Numbered from the stretch's first letter, positions 7,980 to 21,010 are shown. The stretch is 64,000 nt of DNA from Amycolatopsis sp. cg9 (GCF_041346945.1 NZ_CP166850.1:4526001-4590000), one strand, 5' to 3'. The notes: generated by a model from the sequence alone, not told the origin. A program made the numbers and translations.

Positions 7980-8670
7980 GCCGGTCATCGGCCTCACCAG
8001 CTACCTCGAACCGGCGAAGTTCCTGGTCTGGGAGACCGAAGCCGCGCTGCTGCACCGGGTCTACGTCGACTGCGTGGTCGCCGCCGGGGGCATCCCGGTG
8101 CTGCTGCCCCCGGTGTCCGACGCACACGATCGGCTGGTGTCCACTGTGGATGGCCTGGTGCTGACCGGTGGCGCCGACGTCGAGCCGGGGCGCTACGGCC
8201 AGGAGCAGCACCCCACGACCTACGTCCGGCCGAACCGGGACGCCTTCGAGTTCGGCCTGTTCGAAGCGGCGCGGAAGGCGGGCAAGCCGGTGCTCGGCGT
8301 GTGCCGGGGCCTGCAGGTGATCAGCGTCGCCCTCGGCGGCACCCTGGTCCAGCACCTGCCGGAGGCGAAGGGGACCACCGAGCACCAGCCCGCGCCCGCG
8401 ACGTTCGGCCGGGGCACCGTCACCCTGGCCGAGGGGAGCCGGGCGGCGGCGATCCTCGGCTCGGAAACCAAGACGCTGTGCTACCACCACCAGGCGATCG
8501 ACCGGCTCGGCGCGGGGCTCGAACCCGTCGGCTGGGCCGCCGACGGCACGGTCGAGGCCGCCGAGGTACCCGGCGAGTTCACCCTCGGCGTCCAGTGGCA
8601 CCCGGAGCAGGACAGCGACGACGTGCGGCTCTTCGCGGCCCTCGTCGACGCGAGCAAGGAGAGGGCATGA
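7960..8670 (+). CDS. Gamma-glutamyl-gamma-aminobutyrate hydrolase-like peptidase C26
   Basis: 236 residues from GTG 7960, overlapping the ligase by 20 bp. A class I glutamine-amidotransferase-like hydrolase: Cys nucleophile in GVCRGLQ, His-x-Glu in GVQWHPEQ, and TGGADVEPGRYG, typical of PuuD-type enzymes. PuuD releases glutamate from gamma-glutamyl amino acids after aldehyde oxidation. Here it would cleave the oxidised gamma-glutamyl product made by the neighbouring ligase, SDR and aldehyde dehydrogenase. The stop overlaps the next start (ATGA). Confidence 0.9.
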   Translation: MASNDSRPVIGLTSYLEPAKFLVWETEAALLHRVYVDCVVAAGGIPVLLPPVSDAHDRLVSTVDGLVLTGGADVEPGRYGQEQHPTTYVRPNRDAFEFGLFEAARKAGKPVLGVCRGLQVISVALGGTLVQHLPEAKGTTEHQPAPATFGRGTVTLAEGSRAAAILGSETKTLCYHHQAIDRLGAGLEPVGWAADGTVEAAEVPGEFTLGVQWHPEQDSDDVRLFAALVDASKERA

Positions 8671-10034
8671 CCAGCAGCTTCGACGTTCTCAACCCGGCCA
8701 CCGAGGAGGTGGTGCGGACCGTCCCGCTGACCGGCGCGGAGGAGACCGACGCGGCGATCGCGCGCGCCCACGCGGCCTTCCCGGCCTGGCGCGACGTCAC
8801 CCCCGGCGACCGCGCGCGGCTGTTGCGCCGCTTCGCCGACGCCGTCGAGGCCGACATCGAGAACCTCGCACGGCTGGAGGTCGCCAACTCCGGGCACACC
8901 ATCGGCAACGCGCGCTGGGAGGCCGGCAACGTCCGGGACGTCCTCAACTACTACTCCGCCGCGCCGGAACGCCTGATCGGCAAGCAGATCCCGGTGCCGG
9001 GCGGCGTCAACGTCACGTTCCAGGAGCCACTGGGCGTGGTCGGCGTGATCGTGCCGTGGAACTTCCCGATGCCGATCGCCGGCTGGGGTTTCGCGCCCGC
9101 GCTCGCCGCCGGCAACACCGTCGTCCTCAAGCCCGCCGAGCTGACGCCGCTGACCGCGATCCGGCTGGCCGAGCTGGCGCGCGAGGCGGGCATCCCGGCG
9201 GACGTCTTCCAGGTGCTGCCCGGCAAGGGATCCGTGGTGGGGCAGCGGTTCGTCGAGCACCCGGCGGTGCGCAAGGTCGTGTTCACCGGCTCCACCGAGG
9301 TCGGCAAGCAGATCATGGCCGGCTGCGCGGCGCAGGTGAAGCGCGTGACGCTGGAGCTCGGCGGCAAGAACGCGAACATCGTCTTCGCCGACTCCGACCT
9401 GGAGAAGGCCGCGGCGACCGCGCCCTACGGCGTCTTCGACAACGCCGGCCAGGACTGCTGCGCCCGGTCGCTGATCCTGGTGCAGGCGAGCGTCCACGAC
9501 CGGTTCATGGAACTGCTGGAACCCGCGGTGCACGGCGTCGTCGTGGGCGACCCCGGCGACGAGAAGACCGAGATGGGCCCGCTGATCTCGGCCGCGCACC
9601 GGGAGAAGGTCGCTTCCTACGTGCCGGACGACGCGCCGGTCGCCTTCCGTGGCAGCGCGCCCGCCGGCCCCGGCCACTGGTTCCCGCCGACCGTCCTCAC
9701 CCCGCCCGACCTGCGGCACCCGGCCGTGGCGGAGGAGGTGTTCGGCCCGGTCGTCGCCGTCGTGCCGTTCGCGGAGGAGGCCGACGCGGTCCGCATGGCC
9801 AACGCGACCGAGTACGGCCTGTCCGGGTCGATCTGGACCCGCGACGCCGGCCGCGCGTTCCGGGTGGCGCGCGGCGTCGAAGCGGGCAACCTCTCGGTCA
9901 ACTCGCACTCTTCGGTGCGCTACTGGACGCCGTTCGGCGGGTTCAAGCAGTCCGGCCTCGGCCGCGAGCTGGGCCCCGACGCCGCGGCGGCGTTCACCGA
10001 AACCAAGAACGTCTTTCTGAGCACGGAGGAGTAA
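8667..10034 (+). CDS. NAD(P)-dependent aldehyde dehydrogenase
   Basis: 455 residues. Canonical ALDH motifs: VPWNFP with the Asn that stabilises the oxyanion, VVLKPAE, FTGSTEVG, general-base Glu in LELGGKNANIVF, catalytic Cys in NAGQDCCARS, and EVFGPVV. The CC pair means the active Cys is one of two adjacent residues. The closest familiar types are PuuC/betaine-aldehyde-like enzymes. In this operon it would oxidise a gamma-glutamyl-aminoaldehyde to the acid before the C26 hydrolase acts. It overlaps both neighbours (ATGA in, TAATG out). Confidence 0.93.
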   Translation: MTSSFDVLNPATEEVVRTVPLTGAEETDAAIARAHAAFPAWRDVTPGDRARLLRRFADAVEADIENLARLEVANSGHTIGNARWEAGNVRDVLNYYSAAPERLIGKQIPVPGGVNVTFQEPLGVVGVIVPWNFPMPIAGWGFAPALAAGNTVVLKPAELTPLTAIRLAELAREAGIPADVFQVLPGKGSVVGQRFVEHPAVRKVVFTGSTEVGKQIMAGCAAQVKRVTLELGGKNANIVFADSDLEKAAATAPYGVFDNAGQDCCARSLILVQASVHDRFMELLEPAVHGVVVGDPGDEKTEMGPLISAAHREKVASYVPDDAPVAFRGSAPAGPGHWFPPTVLTPPDLRHPAVAEEVFGPVVAVVPFAEEADAVRMANATEYGLSGSIWTRDAGRAFRVARGVEAGNLSVNSHSSVRYWTPFGGFKQSGLGRELGPDAAAAFTETKNVFLSTEE

Positions 10035-10801
10035 TGGTCCAGCGATTCGAAGGCCGCGTGGCGGTCATCACCGGCGGGGCGAGCGGGATCGGGCTCGCCT
10101 CGGCCCGCCGCCTGGCGAGCGAAGGGGCGAAGGTCGTCATCGCGGACCTGACCCCGGTCTTGGGCAAGGCGGTCGCCGACGAGATCGGCGGCGCGTTCAT
10201 CCAGACCGACGTCACCGACGCCGAACAGGTCGAGAACCTGTTCCACAGCACGGTCGAGCAGTTCGGCTCGGTCGACGTCGCGTTCAACAACGCCGGCATC
10301 TCCCCGCCCGAGGACGACTCCATCCTGACCACCGGCATCGAGGCGTGGGAGAAGGTCCAGCGGGTCAACCTGACGTCGGTGTACCACTGCTGCAAGGCCG
10401 TCCTGCCGCACATGCAGCGCCAGGGCAAGGGATCCATCATCAACACGGCCTCGTTCGTCGCGGTGATGGGCGCGGCGACGTCGCAGATCTCCTACACCGC
10501 GTCCAAGGGCGGCGTGCTCGCGATGAGCCGCGAGCTCGGCGTCCAGTTCGCGCGGGAGAACATCCGCGTCAACGCGCTCTGCCCGGGCCCGGTGAACACC
10601 CCGCTGCTCAAGGAGCTGTTCGCGAAGGACCCGGAACGCGCGGCGCGGCGGCTGGTCCACGTGCCGGTCGGCCGGTTCGCCGAGCCCGAGGAGATCGCGG
10701 CGGCGGTGGCGTTCCTGGCCAGCGACGACGCCAGCTTCATCACGGCCTCGCAGTTCCTGGTCGACGGCGGCATCTCCGGCGCGTACGTCACCCCGCTCTA
10801 A
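10034..10801 (+). CDS. SDR-family oxidoreductase
   Basis: 255 residues from ATG 10034, sharing one base with the aldehyde dehydrogenase stop. Classical [11 protein letters not shown] Rossmann motif, Asp in VIADL favouring NAD, NNAG, catalytic Ser in INTAS, and YTASKGG (YxxxK). It is the last gene of the operon. A dehydrogenase upstream of an aldehyde dehydrogenase suggests oxidation of a gamma-glutamylated amino alcohol (for example gamma-glutamylethanolamide) to the aldehyde. This assignment is pathway inference; SDR specificity cannot be read from sequence. Confidence 0.9.
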   Translation: MVQRFEGRVAVITGGASGIGLASARRLASEGAKVVIADLTPVLGKAVADEIGGAFIQTDVTDAEQVENLFHSTVEQFGSVDVAFNNAGISPPEDDSILTTGIEAWEKVQRVNLTSVYHCCKAVLPHMQRQGKGSIINTASFVAVMGAATSQISYTASKGGVLAMSRELGVQFARENIRVNALCPGPVNTPLLKELFAKDPERAARRLVHVPVGRFAEPEEIAAAVAFLASDDASFITASQFLVDGGISGAYVTPL

Positions 10802-10995
10802 CGCTTGGTCGGTTTCTTGACGCCGTAGACCTCCCGGAGGTAGTTCCAGGCGGCGTTGAGCTTCCTGCGCTCTTCGGAGACCAGGCGTTCGCGGCGGCGG
10901 AGCACGCGGACGGCGACCTCGGCGGCGAGGAAGGCGCCGGCGGCGAAGGTCAGCACGCCGACGATCAGGGTCAAGGCGACGACGGTGGTGGTCAT
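10798..10995 (-). CDS. Small single-span membrane protein, unknown
   Basis: 65 residues. One long hydrophobic segment (about 4-32, VVALTLIVGVLTFAAGAFLA) is followed by a strongly basic/acidic helix (RVLRRRERLVSEERRKL) and a Lys-rich tail. No family recognised. The stop overlaps the converging SDR stop by 4 bp. The composition is that of a membrane-anchored amphipathic helix. Coding is supported by the coherent topology and an end placed exactly against its neighbour. Confidence 0.55.
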   Translation of the reverse strand: MTTTVVALTLIVGVLTFAAGAFLAAEVAVRVLRRRERLVSEERRKLNAAWNYLREVYGVKKPTKR

Positions 10996-11036
10996 GGTGA
11001 CCAGCGTCGGGCGGCCGTGGGCGTTTTGTCCCTGCG

Positions 11037-11063
11037 CAAAGCTAGCGGGTTTCGTTAGCTTTG
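11037..11063. promoter_or_regulatory. Inverted repeat upstream of the XRE regulator
   Basis: Perfect 8-bp arms CAAAGCTA and TAGCTTTG separated by 11 bp end 4 bp before the GTG of the downstream XRE gene. A site in this position would repress by steric block, so autoregulation is the simplest reading. Confidence 0.5.
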
Positions 11064-11067
11064 TGAG

Positions 11068-12357
11068 GTGACGCACTGGCGCGCCGACGAGTGGGCGGAA
11101 GCGGTCCGGGCCGGCATCCGCTCCCGCGGGCTCTCCCTGGACGAGGCCGCGCGCCGGATCGGCGTGCCGACGTCGACGCTGCGGAGCTGGATCGAGCACC
11201 GGCACGCGCCGAAGGTGACCGTCTTCGACCACTGGGCGCAGCTCGCCGAGGTGACCGGGATCGGGGAGGCCGAGCTGCTGCGCGTCGCCGGGGTGCTGCC
11301 CGGCTCGCTCGCGTCGCCGGTGCACGTCGCGCAGGCGGCCAAGGCGCTGCGGGAGGGCATCGACCAGGCCGGGCAGTTCCTCCGCCAGGCCACCGCGCTC
11401 GTGTACTCCTCGCCCGGGACGCAGGTGGCGAACGCCATCGCCGCGTCGCCGGTCGACTGGGAGATGCGGATCCGCTCGGCCACCCGCGGCGACGAGGTCC
11501 GCGTCACCTACCACCACTACGTCGGGGTCGTGCCGCCGCGGGACTTCCCCCACGACGACGCCGAGGTGCGCCGGATCCTCGAGCACGACGTCCTGGGCGA
11601 GCTGTGGCGGCCGCTCGGGCTGTACTGGCGGGTCGCCGAGGTGCACGACTGGCACGAGCCGCCGCGGCTGGTCATCCAGGTGCCCGAGCAGGAGGCGACG
11701 CGTCCGCCCGCGCCGTCACCGGTCGTGACCGCGCCGCCCGTCGTGGTGCTGTCGCCGATCTGGGGCTACGGCGAGCTGCTGGCGTCGCTGGTCGCCGACG
11801 GCCTCGGGTTCGGCAACGTCGACTTCCGCTACTTCGGCCTCCCGGACGCGATGGCCGACCGCGTCCGGATCACCGCCCGCGAGCTGGCCGAGCCCGCGCC
11901 GCGGCTGGTGCACTCGGTGCCGCCGATCATGCTGCTGCACGGCCTGGCCGTGCCGGACCTGACCGGACGGCTCCCGGTCGTGGTCCGCTACGGGCCGCGG
12001 ATGCGGGCACGGGCGGCGCGGATCTACCGGTCGGCGCTGCTCGAAGCGGGGTTCGACGACCCCCTCGACGGCGCCCGCGCCATCGAGGAGGCGATTTCGA
12101 TCCCGCCCGGCTGCCGGTACTACGAGGTGACCCTGGCCGACGAGGACGTCTTCGACGGCGACCGCCCGTCCCTGGACCGGCTCAACGACTCGGTGGCCTG
12201 GCACGCCGAGCAGATCGTCGAGCAGGTGCTGCTGGGCGCGGGTCACCCGCCGGTCCCGCTGGGTGGCCCGCTCAAGCGCCTGGTCCTGCCCTCGGGCCGG
12301 GTCCGCCGCCCGCCCGCGCTGGCCGGCCAGGTGGTCCACCGGGTCGCCGGAACCTAG
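11068..12357 (+). CDS. XRE-type regulator with uncharacterised C-terminal domains
   Basis: 429 residues from GTG 11068. Residues about 12-60 form an HTH (LSLDEAARRIGVPTSTLRSWIEHR), then a short helical stretch to about 125. Next comes an alpha/beta region (about 130-205, REALATRGDEVRV-like strands ending LVIQVPE), a Pro-rich linker, and a second region (about 225-400) starting VVVLSPIWGYGELLASLVADGLG. I recognise no family for the two C-terminal regions and see no P-loop or TPR pattern. The layout suggests a ligand-responsive regulator. The inverted repeat just upstream supports autocontrol. It sits directly before a palindromic repeat and the glycine riboswitch operon, but no link to glycine is shown. 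Confidence 0.7.
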   Translation: MTHWRADEWAEAVRAGIRSRGLSLDEAARRIGVPTSTLRSWIEHRHAPKVTVFDHWAQLAEVTGIGEAELLRVAGVLPGSLASPVHVAQAAKALREGIDQAGQFLRQATALVYSSPGTQVANAIAASPVDWEMRIRSATRGDEVRVTYHHYVGVVPPRDFPHDDAEVRRILEHDVLGELWRPLGLYWRVAEVHDWHEPPRLVIQVPEQEATRPPAPSPVVTAPPVVVLSPIWGYGELLASLVADGLGFGNVDFRYFGLPDAMADRVRITARELAEPAPRLVHSVPPIMLLHGLAVPDLTGRLPVVVRYGPRMRARAARIYRSALLEAGFDDPLDGARAIEEAISIPPGCRYYEVTLADEDVFDGDRPSLDRLNDSVAWHAEQIVEQVLLGAGHPPVPLGGPLKRLVLPSGRVRRPPALAGQVVHRVAGT

Positions 12358-12442
12358 CGCCCCAATGTGGCGTTCGGTGCGTCAGACGCACCGAACGCCA
12401 CATTGGGTGCGCTGGATGCACCCAACGCCACATTGGGGCGCT
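12356..12442. repeat. Palindromic repeat element, AATGTGGCGTT family, copy 2
   Basis: Three units: one forward (AGCGCCCCAATGTGGCGTT at the left end) and two inverted, ending AACGCCACATTGGGGCGCT at 12442. The outer 19-bp arms are perfect complements. It begins at the XRE gene stop codon and separates that gene from the glycine riboswitch. It is the same family as 1583-1664, with a different unit order. Confidence 0.88.
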
Positions 12443-12548
12443 CGGGGTGGGGTCGAGGATCACTGTGGCGTTGGCCGGGTGAGGTGGACGGATCTCGAAC
12501 GCGGCAGGTACCGTAACCGCCACAACTGCAGATCGGGCCGTTGAGCCG

Positions 12549-12724
12549 AGGCGGGAGAGCCCTCACGAAGTCGGTGGGGCACCGAAGGAGCAAACTCCCC
12601 GGAATCTCTCAGGTACCTGCTACCGCTTCGCGCGAGGCCACTCTGGAAAGCAGGCGCACCCGCGCCTCACCCAAGGTGAAAGCCGTGTCCCGCACGGTGA
12701 AACTCTCAGGTGCCATGACAGAGG
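12549..12724 (+). promoter_or_regulatory. Tandem glycine riboswitch
   Basis: Two glycine aptamers in series. Aptamer 1 shows GGGAGAG, the CACCGAAGGAGCAAACTCC core and CTCTCAGGTAC. Aptamer 2 shows CTCTGGAAAGCAGG, CACCCAAGGTGAAAGCCG and ACTCTCAGGTGCCATGACAG. The P1 stem of aptamer 2 can be drawn between 12641-12645 (CTCTG) and 12719-12723 (CAGAG). It lies directly upstream of gcvP, its standard target. Glycine binding normally switches the downstream glycine-cleavage operon on. The expression platform is short, about 20-45 nt before the gcvP start region, so translational control near the ribosome site is plausible. Confidence 0.95.
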
Positions 12725-12743
12725 GGGAGTTCCCAGCGCACCG

Positions 12744-15602
<2,859 letters not shown>

Positions 15603-15604
15603 CA

Positions 15605-16696
15605 GTGTCGAAGGAAACCTCCCTGCACGGAGTCCACAAGGGACTCGGTGCGCTGTTCACCGACTTCGCCGGCTGGTCCATGCCGGTCCGCTACGCCAGC
15701 GAGCTGGCCGAGCACAAGGCCGTCCGCGAGGCGGCCGGGCTGTTCGACCTCTCGCACATGGCCGAAATCCACGTCACCGGCAAGCAGGCCGCCGACGTCC
15801 TGGACTTCGCGCTGGTCGGCAACCTCACCGGGGTCAAGCCCGGCCGCGCGCGGTACACGATGATCTGCGACGCCGCCGGTGGCGTGCTCGACGACCTCGT
15901 CGTCTACCGCCTCGCCGACGAGCACTACCTGGTCGTCGCGAACGCGGGCAACGCGAAGGTCGTCGCGGACGCGCTGGCCGAACGGGTCGCGGGCTTCGAC
16001 GCCGTCGTCGACGACCGCAGCGAGACCACCGCGCTGATCGCCGTCCAAGGCCCGAACGCCGCGGCCATCCTCGGTGCCGTCACCGACGCCGACCTGGCCG
16101 CGCTGAAGTACTACGCCAGCGTCCCGGCGGTCGTGAAGGGCCACGACGTCCTGCTCGCCCGCACCGGCTACACCGGCGAAGACGGCTTCGAGCTGTTCGT
16201 GAACGCCGACGAGGCCCCGGCGGTCTGGCGGATCCTCACCGAGGCCGGCGAAGGCCACGGCCTGGTCCCGGCCGGGCTGGCCTGCCGCGACACGCTGCGG
16301 CTGGAGGCCGGGATGCCGTTGTACGGCAACGAACTCACCCTCGACCAGAGCCCGTTCGAAGCGGGCCTCGGCCGCGTGGTCAAGTTCGAGAAGCCGGGCG
16401 ACTTCGTCGGCCGCGCGGCCCTCGAAGAGCGGTCCGAGCAGGACGTCCCGCGCGTGCGGGTCGGTCTGAAGGGGGCCGGTCGCCGCGCCCCGCGCCACGG
16501 CTACAAGCTGCTGGCCGACGGCAAGGAGATCGGCGAGGTCACCAGCGGCGCCCTGTCGCCGACGCTGGGTTACCCGATCGCCATGGCGTACGTCGATCGG
16601 GCGTACACCGAGCCCGGCACCGAGCTGTCCGTCGACATCCGGGGCAGGATCGAGCCCGTCGAGGTCGTCGCCCTGCCCTTCTACTCCCGCGCGTAA
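15605..16696 (+). CDS. gcvT: Glycine cleavage T-protein (aminomethyltransferase)
   Basis: 363 residues from GTG 15605, 2 nt after gcvP. It transfers the methylene group from aminomethyl-lipoyl GcvH to tetrahydrofolate, releasing ammonia. Family features: the N-terminal HKGLGALFTDFAGWSMPVRY, the FDLSHMAEIHVTG folate-binding segment with catalytic Asp region, YTGEDGFELF, and CRDTLRLEAGMPLYGNEL. The C-terminal GEVTSGALSPTLGYPIAMAYV is diagnostic. Length and motif order are normal. Confidence 0.97.
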   Translation: MSKETSLHGVHKGLGALFTDFAGWSMPVRYASELAEHKAVREAAGLFDLSHMAEIHVTGKQAADVLDFALVGNLTGVKPGRARYTMICDAAGGVLDDLVVYRLADEHYLVVANAGNAKVVADALAERVAGFDAVVDDRSETTALIAVQGPNAAAILGAVTDADLAALKYYASVPAVVKGHDVLLARTGYTGEDGFELFVNADEAPAVWRILTEAGEGHGLVPAGLACRDTLRLEAGMPLYGNELTLDQSPFEAGLGRVVKFEKPGDFVGRAALEERSEQDVPRVRVGLKGAGRRAPRHGYKLLADGKEIGEVTSGALSPTLGYPIAMAYVDRAYTEPGTELSVDIRGRIEPVEVVALPFYSRA

Positions 16697-16709
16697 GGAC
16701 TGTTGAACC

Positions 16710-17087
16710 GTGAGCATCCCCGAGAACCTGCAGTACACCAAGGAACACGAGTGGCTGTCCGTCGAGGACGGCGTCGCCACCGTCGGCATCACCGCCTTCG
16801 CCGCCGAGTCGCTCGGTGACATCGTGTTCGTCCAGCTGCCGGACGCCGGCTCGACCATCACCGCCGGCGAGGTGTTCGGCGAGGTCGAGTCGACCAAGTC
16901 GGTCAGCGAGCTGTACGCGCCCGTCTCCGGCGAGGTCGTCGAGGTGAACGGCACCACATCGGACACCCCCGAGGTCATCAACTCGGACCCGTACACCGAA
17001 GGATGGCTCCTGAAGGTGCGTCTGTCCGGGGACGTGCCGGACCTGCTCGACGCCGCCGCGTACGCCGCGCACACCCAGGAGAACTGA
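16710..17087 (+). CDS. gcvH: Glycine cleavage H-protein
   Basis: 125 residues from GTG 16710. Lipoyl-domain carrier: the lipoylation Lys lies in [12 protein letters not shown], with [13 protein letters not shown] at the N-terminus and the [14 protein letters not shown]-terminal strand. It shuttles the aminomethyl group between GcvP and GcvT. Its stop overlaps the glyA start (TGATG). The downstream lipA would supply the sulfur insertion needed to make it active. Confidence 0.97.
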   Translation: MSIPENLQYTKEHEWLSVEDGVATVGITAFAAESLGDIVFVQLPDAGSTITAGEVFGEVESTKSVSELYAPVSGEVVEVNGTTSDTPEVINSDPYTEGWLLKVRLSGDVPDLLDAAAYAAHTQEN

Positions 17088-18361
17088 TGACGACTTTCGA
17101 CGCCCACCTCGCCGACGTCGACCCCGAGGTCGCGGCGGCCGTCGCCGACGAGCTCACCCGCCAGCAGTCCACCCTGGAAATGATCGCGTCGGAGAACTTC
17201 GCCCCGGTGGGCGTGCTCGAGGCGCAGGGCTCGGTGCTGACCAACAAGTACGCCGAGGGCTACCCGGGCCGCCGCTACTACGGCGGCTGCGAGCACGTCG
17301 ACGTCGTCGAGCAGCTCGCCATCGACCGCGCCAAGGCCCTCTTCGGCGCCGAGCACGCCAACGTCCAGCCGCACTCGGGCGCGCAGGCCAACGCGGCCGC
17401 GATGTTCGCCGTGCTCAAGCCGGGCGACACGATCCTCGGCCTCGACCTCGCGCACGGCGGCCACCTGACGCACGGGATGAAGATCAACTTCTCGGGCAAG
17501 CTCTACGACGTCGTCGCCTACCACGTCGACAAAGAGACCGGGATCGTCGACCTCGCCGAGATCGAGCGCCTGGCCGTCGAGCACCAGCCGAAGCTGATCA
17601 TCGCCGGCTGGTCCGCCTACCCGCGTCAGCTCGACTTCGCCGAGTTCCGCCGCATCGCGGACCTGGTCGACGCCAAGCTGATGGTGGACATGGCGCACTT
17701 CGCCGGGCTGGTCGCGGCCGGGCTGCACCCGTCGCCGGTGCCGCACGCCGACATCGTCACCACGACCACGCACAAGACCCTGGGCGGCCCGCGCGGCGGC
17801 CTGATCCTGTCGCGCGCGGAGCTGGCGAAGAAGATCAACTCGGCGGTGTTCCCCGGTCAGCAGGGCGGGCCGCTGGAGCACGTCATCGCGGCCAAGGCCG
17901 TCGCGCTGAAGATCGCCGCGAGCGAGGAGTTCAAGGAGCGTCAGCAGCGGACCCTGGAGGGCTCGCGGATCCTGGCCGCGCGGCTGTCGCAGGACGACTG
18001 CTCTTCGGTGGGGGTCCGCGTGCTGACCGGCGGCACCGACGTCCACCTGGTGCTCGTCGACCTCGTCCAGTCCACTCTGGACGGTCAGCAGGCCGAGGAC
18101 CGGCTGCACGAGGTCGGCATCACGGTCAACCGCAACGCCGTCCCGTTCGACCCGCGTCCGCCGATGATCACGTCGGGCCTGCGGATCGGCACGCCGGCGC
18201 TGGCCACCCGCGGGTTCCGGGCCGAGGACTTCGCCGAGGTCGCCGACGTCATCGCCGAGGCGCTGAAGCCGGAGTTCGACGACGCCCTGCGGTCGAAGCT
18301 GCGCGACCGTGTCGAAGCGCTGGCTGCGAAGCACCCGTTGTACGCGGACCTGTCCCGGTGA
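17087..18361 (+). CDS. glyA: Serine hydroxymethyltransferase
   Basis: 424 residues from ATG 17087. PLP Lys lies in [14 protein letters not shown]; substrate and PLP-site segments include [26 protein letters not shown] and [12 protein letters not shown]. It converts glycine plus methylene-THF to serine, so it uses the one-carbon unit released by the cleavage system one gene upstream. The overlap with gcvH and the GTGA overlap with lipA show tight co-translation. A second housekeeping glyA elsewhere in the genome is likely but cannot be seen here. Confidence 0.97.
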   Translation: MTTFDAHLADVDPEVAAAVADELTRQQSTLEMIASENFAPVGVLEAQGSVLTNKYAEGYPGRRYYGGCEHVDVVEQLAIDRAKALFGAEHANVQPHSGAQANAAAMFAVLKPGDTILGLDLAHGGHLTHGMKINFSGKLYDVVAYHVDKETGIVDLAEIERLAVEHQPKLIIAGWSAYPRQLDFAEFRRIADLVDAKLMVDMAHFAGLVAAGLHPSPVPHADIVTTTTHKTLGGPRGGLILSRAELAKKINSAVFPGQQGGPLEHVIAAKAVALKIAASEEFKERQQRTLEGSRILAARLSQDDCSSVGVRVLTGGTDVHLVLVDLVQSTLDGQQAEDRLHEVGITVNRNAVPFDPRPPMITSGLRIGTPALATRGFRAEDFAEVADVIAEALKPEFDDALRSKLRDRVEALAAKHPLYADLSR

Positions 18362-19359
18362 GCGCGCTGCCCGAAGGCCGGAAGCTGCTGCGTCTCGAGG
18401 TTCGCAACAGTGAGACGCCGATCGAGAAGAAGCCGCCGTGGATCAAGACGCGGGTGCGGATGGGGCCGGAGTTCACCGAGCTCAAGGGCTTGGTGCGCCG
18501 TGAGGGCTTGCACACGGTGTGCGAAGAGGCGGGTTGTCCCAACATTTACGAGTGCTGGGAGGACCGGGAGGCCACGTTCCTCATCGGTGGTGACCAGTGC
18601 ACGCGCCGGTGTGACTTCTGCCAGATCGACACGGGTAAGCCCGCCGCTCTCGACCGGACTGAGCCCCGCAAGGTCGCCGAGTCCGTGCAGGCCATGGGCC
18701 TGCGGTACTCGACGGTGACCGGTGTGGCCCGGGATGACCTTTCCGATGGTGGGGCTTGGCTGTACGCGGAGACCGTGCGCCAGATTCACGAATTGAACCC
18801 GGGTACCGGTGTCGAGTTGCTGATCCCGGACTTCAACGCGGACCCCGCGCAGCTGGCCGAGGTGTTCGGGTCGCGGCCGGAGGTGCTGGCCCACAACGTA
18901 GAAACGGTGCCGCGGATCTTCAAGCGGATCCGTCCCGGGTTCCGCTACGCGCGTTCGCTGGAAGTCATTACGAAGGCGCGTGAGTTCGGCCTGGTGACGA
19001 AGTCCAACCTGATCCTCGGGATGGGCGAGACCCCGGACGAGGTGGCTCCGGCGATGCAGGATCTGGTGGATGCGGGGTGCGAGATTCTGACGATCACGCA
19101 GTACCTGCGTCCGTCGCCGCGGCATCACCCGGTGGATCGGTGGGTGAAGCCGGAGGAGTTCGTCGAGCATTCGAAGGCTGCCGAGGCGATGGGTTTCGCC
19201 GGTGTGATGGCCGGGCCGCTGGTTCGGTCGTCGTACCGCGCGGGACGCCTGTACGCGCAGACCAAGGGTTACCGTGGAGAGGAGCTGCCGGCCAACCTGC
19301 AGCACCTCGCCGACCAGGGCCCGGCCGCGCAAGAAGCCAGCTCACTGCTGGCGCGATAG
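18358..19359 (+). CDS. lipA: Lipoyl synthase
   Basis: 333 residues from GTG 18358. Both iron-sulfur motifs are intact: auxiliary-cluster CX4CX5C in [12 protein letters not shown] and radical-SAM CX3CX2C in CTRRCDFC. The auxiliary-cluster Ser is in RSSYRAG near the C-terminus. It inserts two sulfurs into octanoyl-GcvH and E2 proteins. No lipB accompanies it, so this copy seems placed here to serve GcvH; a separate lipBA pair elsewhere is expected from related genomes. Base composition changes slightly (more GTG/TTC variety), but length and motifs are normal. Confidence 0.96.
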   Translation: MSALPEGRKLLRLEVRNSETPIEKKPPWIKTRVRMGPEFTELKGLVRREGLHTVCEEAGCPNIYECWEDREATFLIGGDQCTRRCDFCQIDTGKPAALDRTEPRKVAESVQAMGLRYSTVTGVARDDLSDGGAWLYAETVRQIHELNPGTGVELLIPDFNADPAQLAEVFGSRPEVLAHNVETVPRIFKRIRPGFRYARSLEVITKAREFGLVTKSNLILGMGETPDEVAPAMQDLVDAGCEILTITQYLRPSPRHHPVDRWVKPEEFVEHSKAAEAMGFAGVMAGPLVRSSYRAGRLYAQTKGYRGEELPANLQHLADQGPAAQEASSLLAR

Positions 19360-19373
19360 GAAGGGGCGGATCA

Positions 19374-20741
<1,368 letters not shown>

Positions 20742-20742
20742 T

Positions 20743-20778
20743 CCGATGCGGCACTTTCACGTGAAAGTGCCGCATCGG
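20743..20778. repeat. 36-bp perfect palindrome between converging genes
   Basis: CCGATGCGGCACTTTCAC is followed at once by its exact reverse complement, with no loop. It begins 1 bp after the sdaA stop and ends 1 bp before the stop of the opposite-strand small gene. It can act as a bidirectional terminator. The GGCACTTTCACGTGAAAGTGCC core looks like a dispersed intergenic element. Confidence 0.85.
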
Positions 20779-20779
20779 C

Positions 20780-21010
20780 TCAGCGCGGCTCGTCTTCGGG
20801 CTCGGCCGCCAGCCGCAGGCCGACTTCGACCAGGGTCCAGCCGAACTGCTGTCTTCTCGTGCCCGTGCGGCGTCTGGGTGTCGCGCGGCCGGGAGGGCGG
20901 TTGCGCACGCGGTGGCGCAACTCGTTCTCCCGTTCGTGGACCAAGTCCTCCGCCATGAGGAAGTGCACCGGATCGCCCCCTGTGTCGATGTTCGGTGTCG
21001 GTCGCTCCAT
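20780..21010 (-). CDS. Small hypothetical protein
   Basis: 76 residues from the ATG at 21010. Charged and Arg-rich, with a predicted helix (DLVHERENELRHRVRN) and no hydrophobic segment or Cys. No family recognised. Coding is supported by the stop abutting the 36-bp palindrome and by high GC at third positions, but the evidence is modest. Confidence 0.45.
   Translation of the reverse strand: MERPTPNIDTGGDPVHFLMAEDLVHERENELRHRVRNRPPGRATPRRRTGTRRQQFGWTLVEVGLRLAAEPEDEPR

Noticed and set aside
12263..12544. Short frames over the second AATGTGGCGTT repeat, on both strands
   Set aside because: They translate the repeat itself (runs of W, R, H, P) and carry no independent coding signal.
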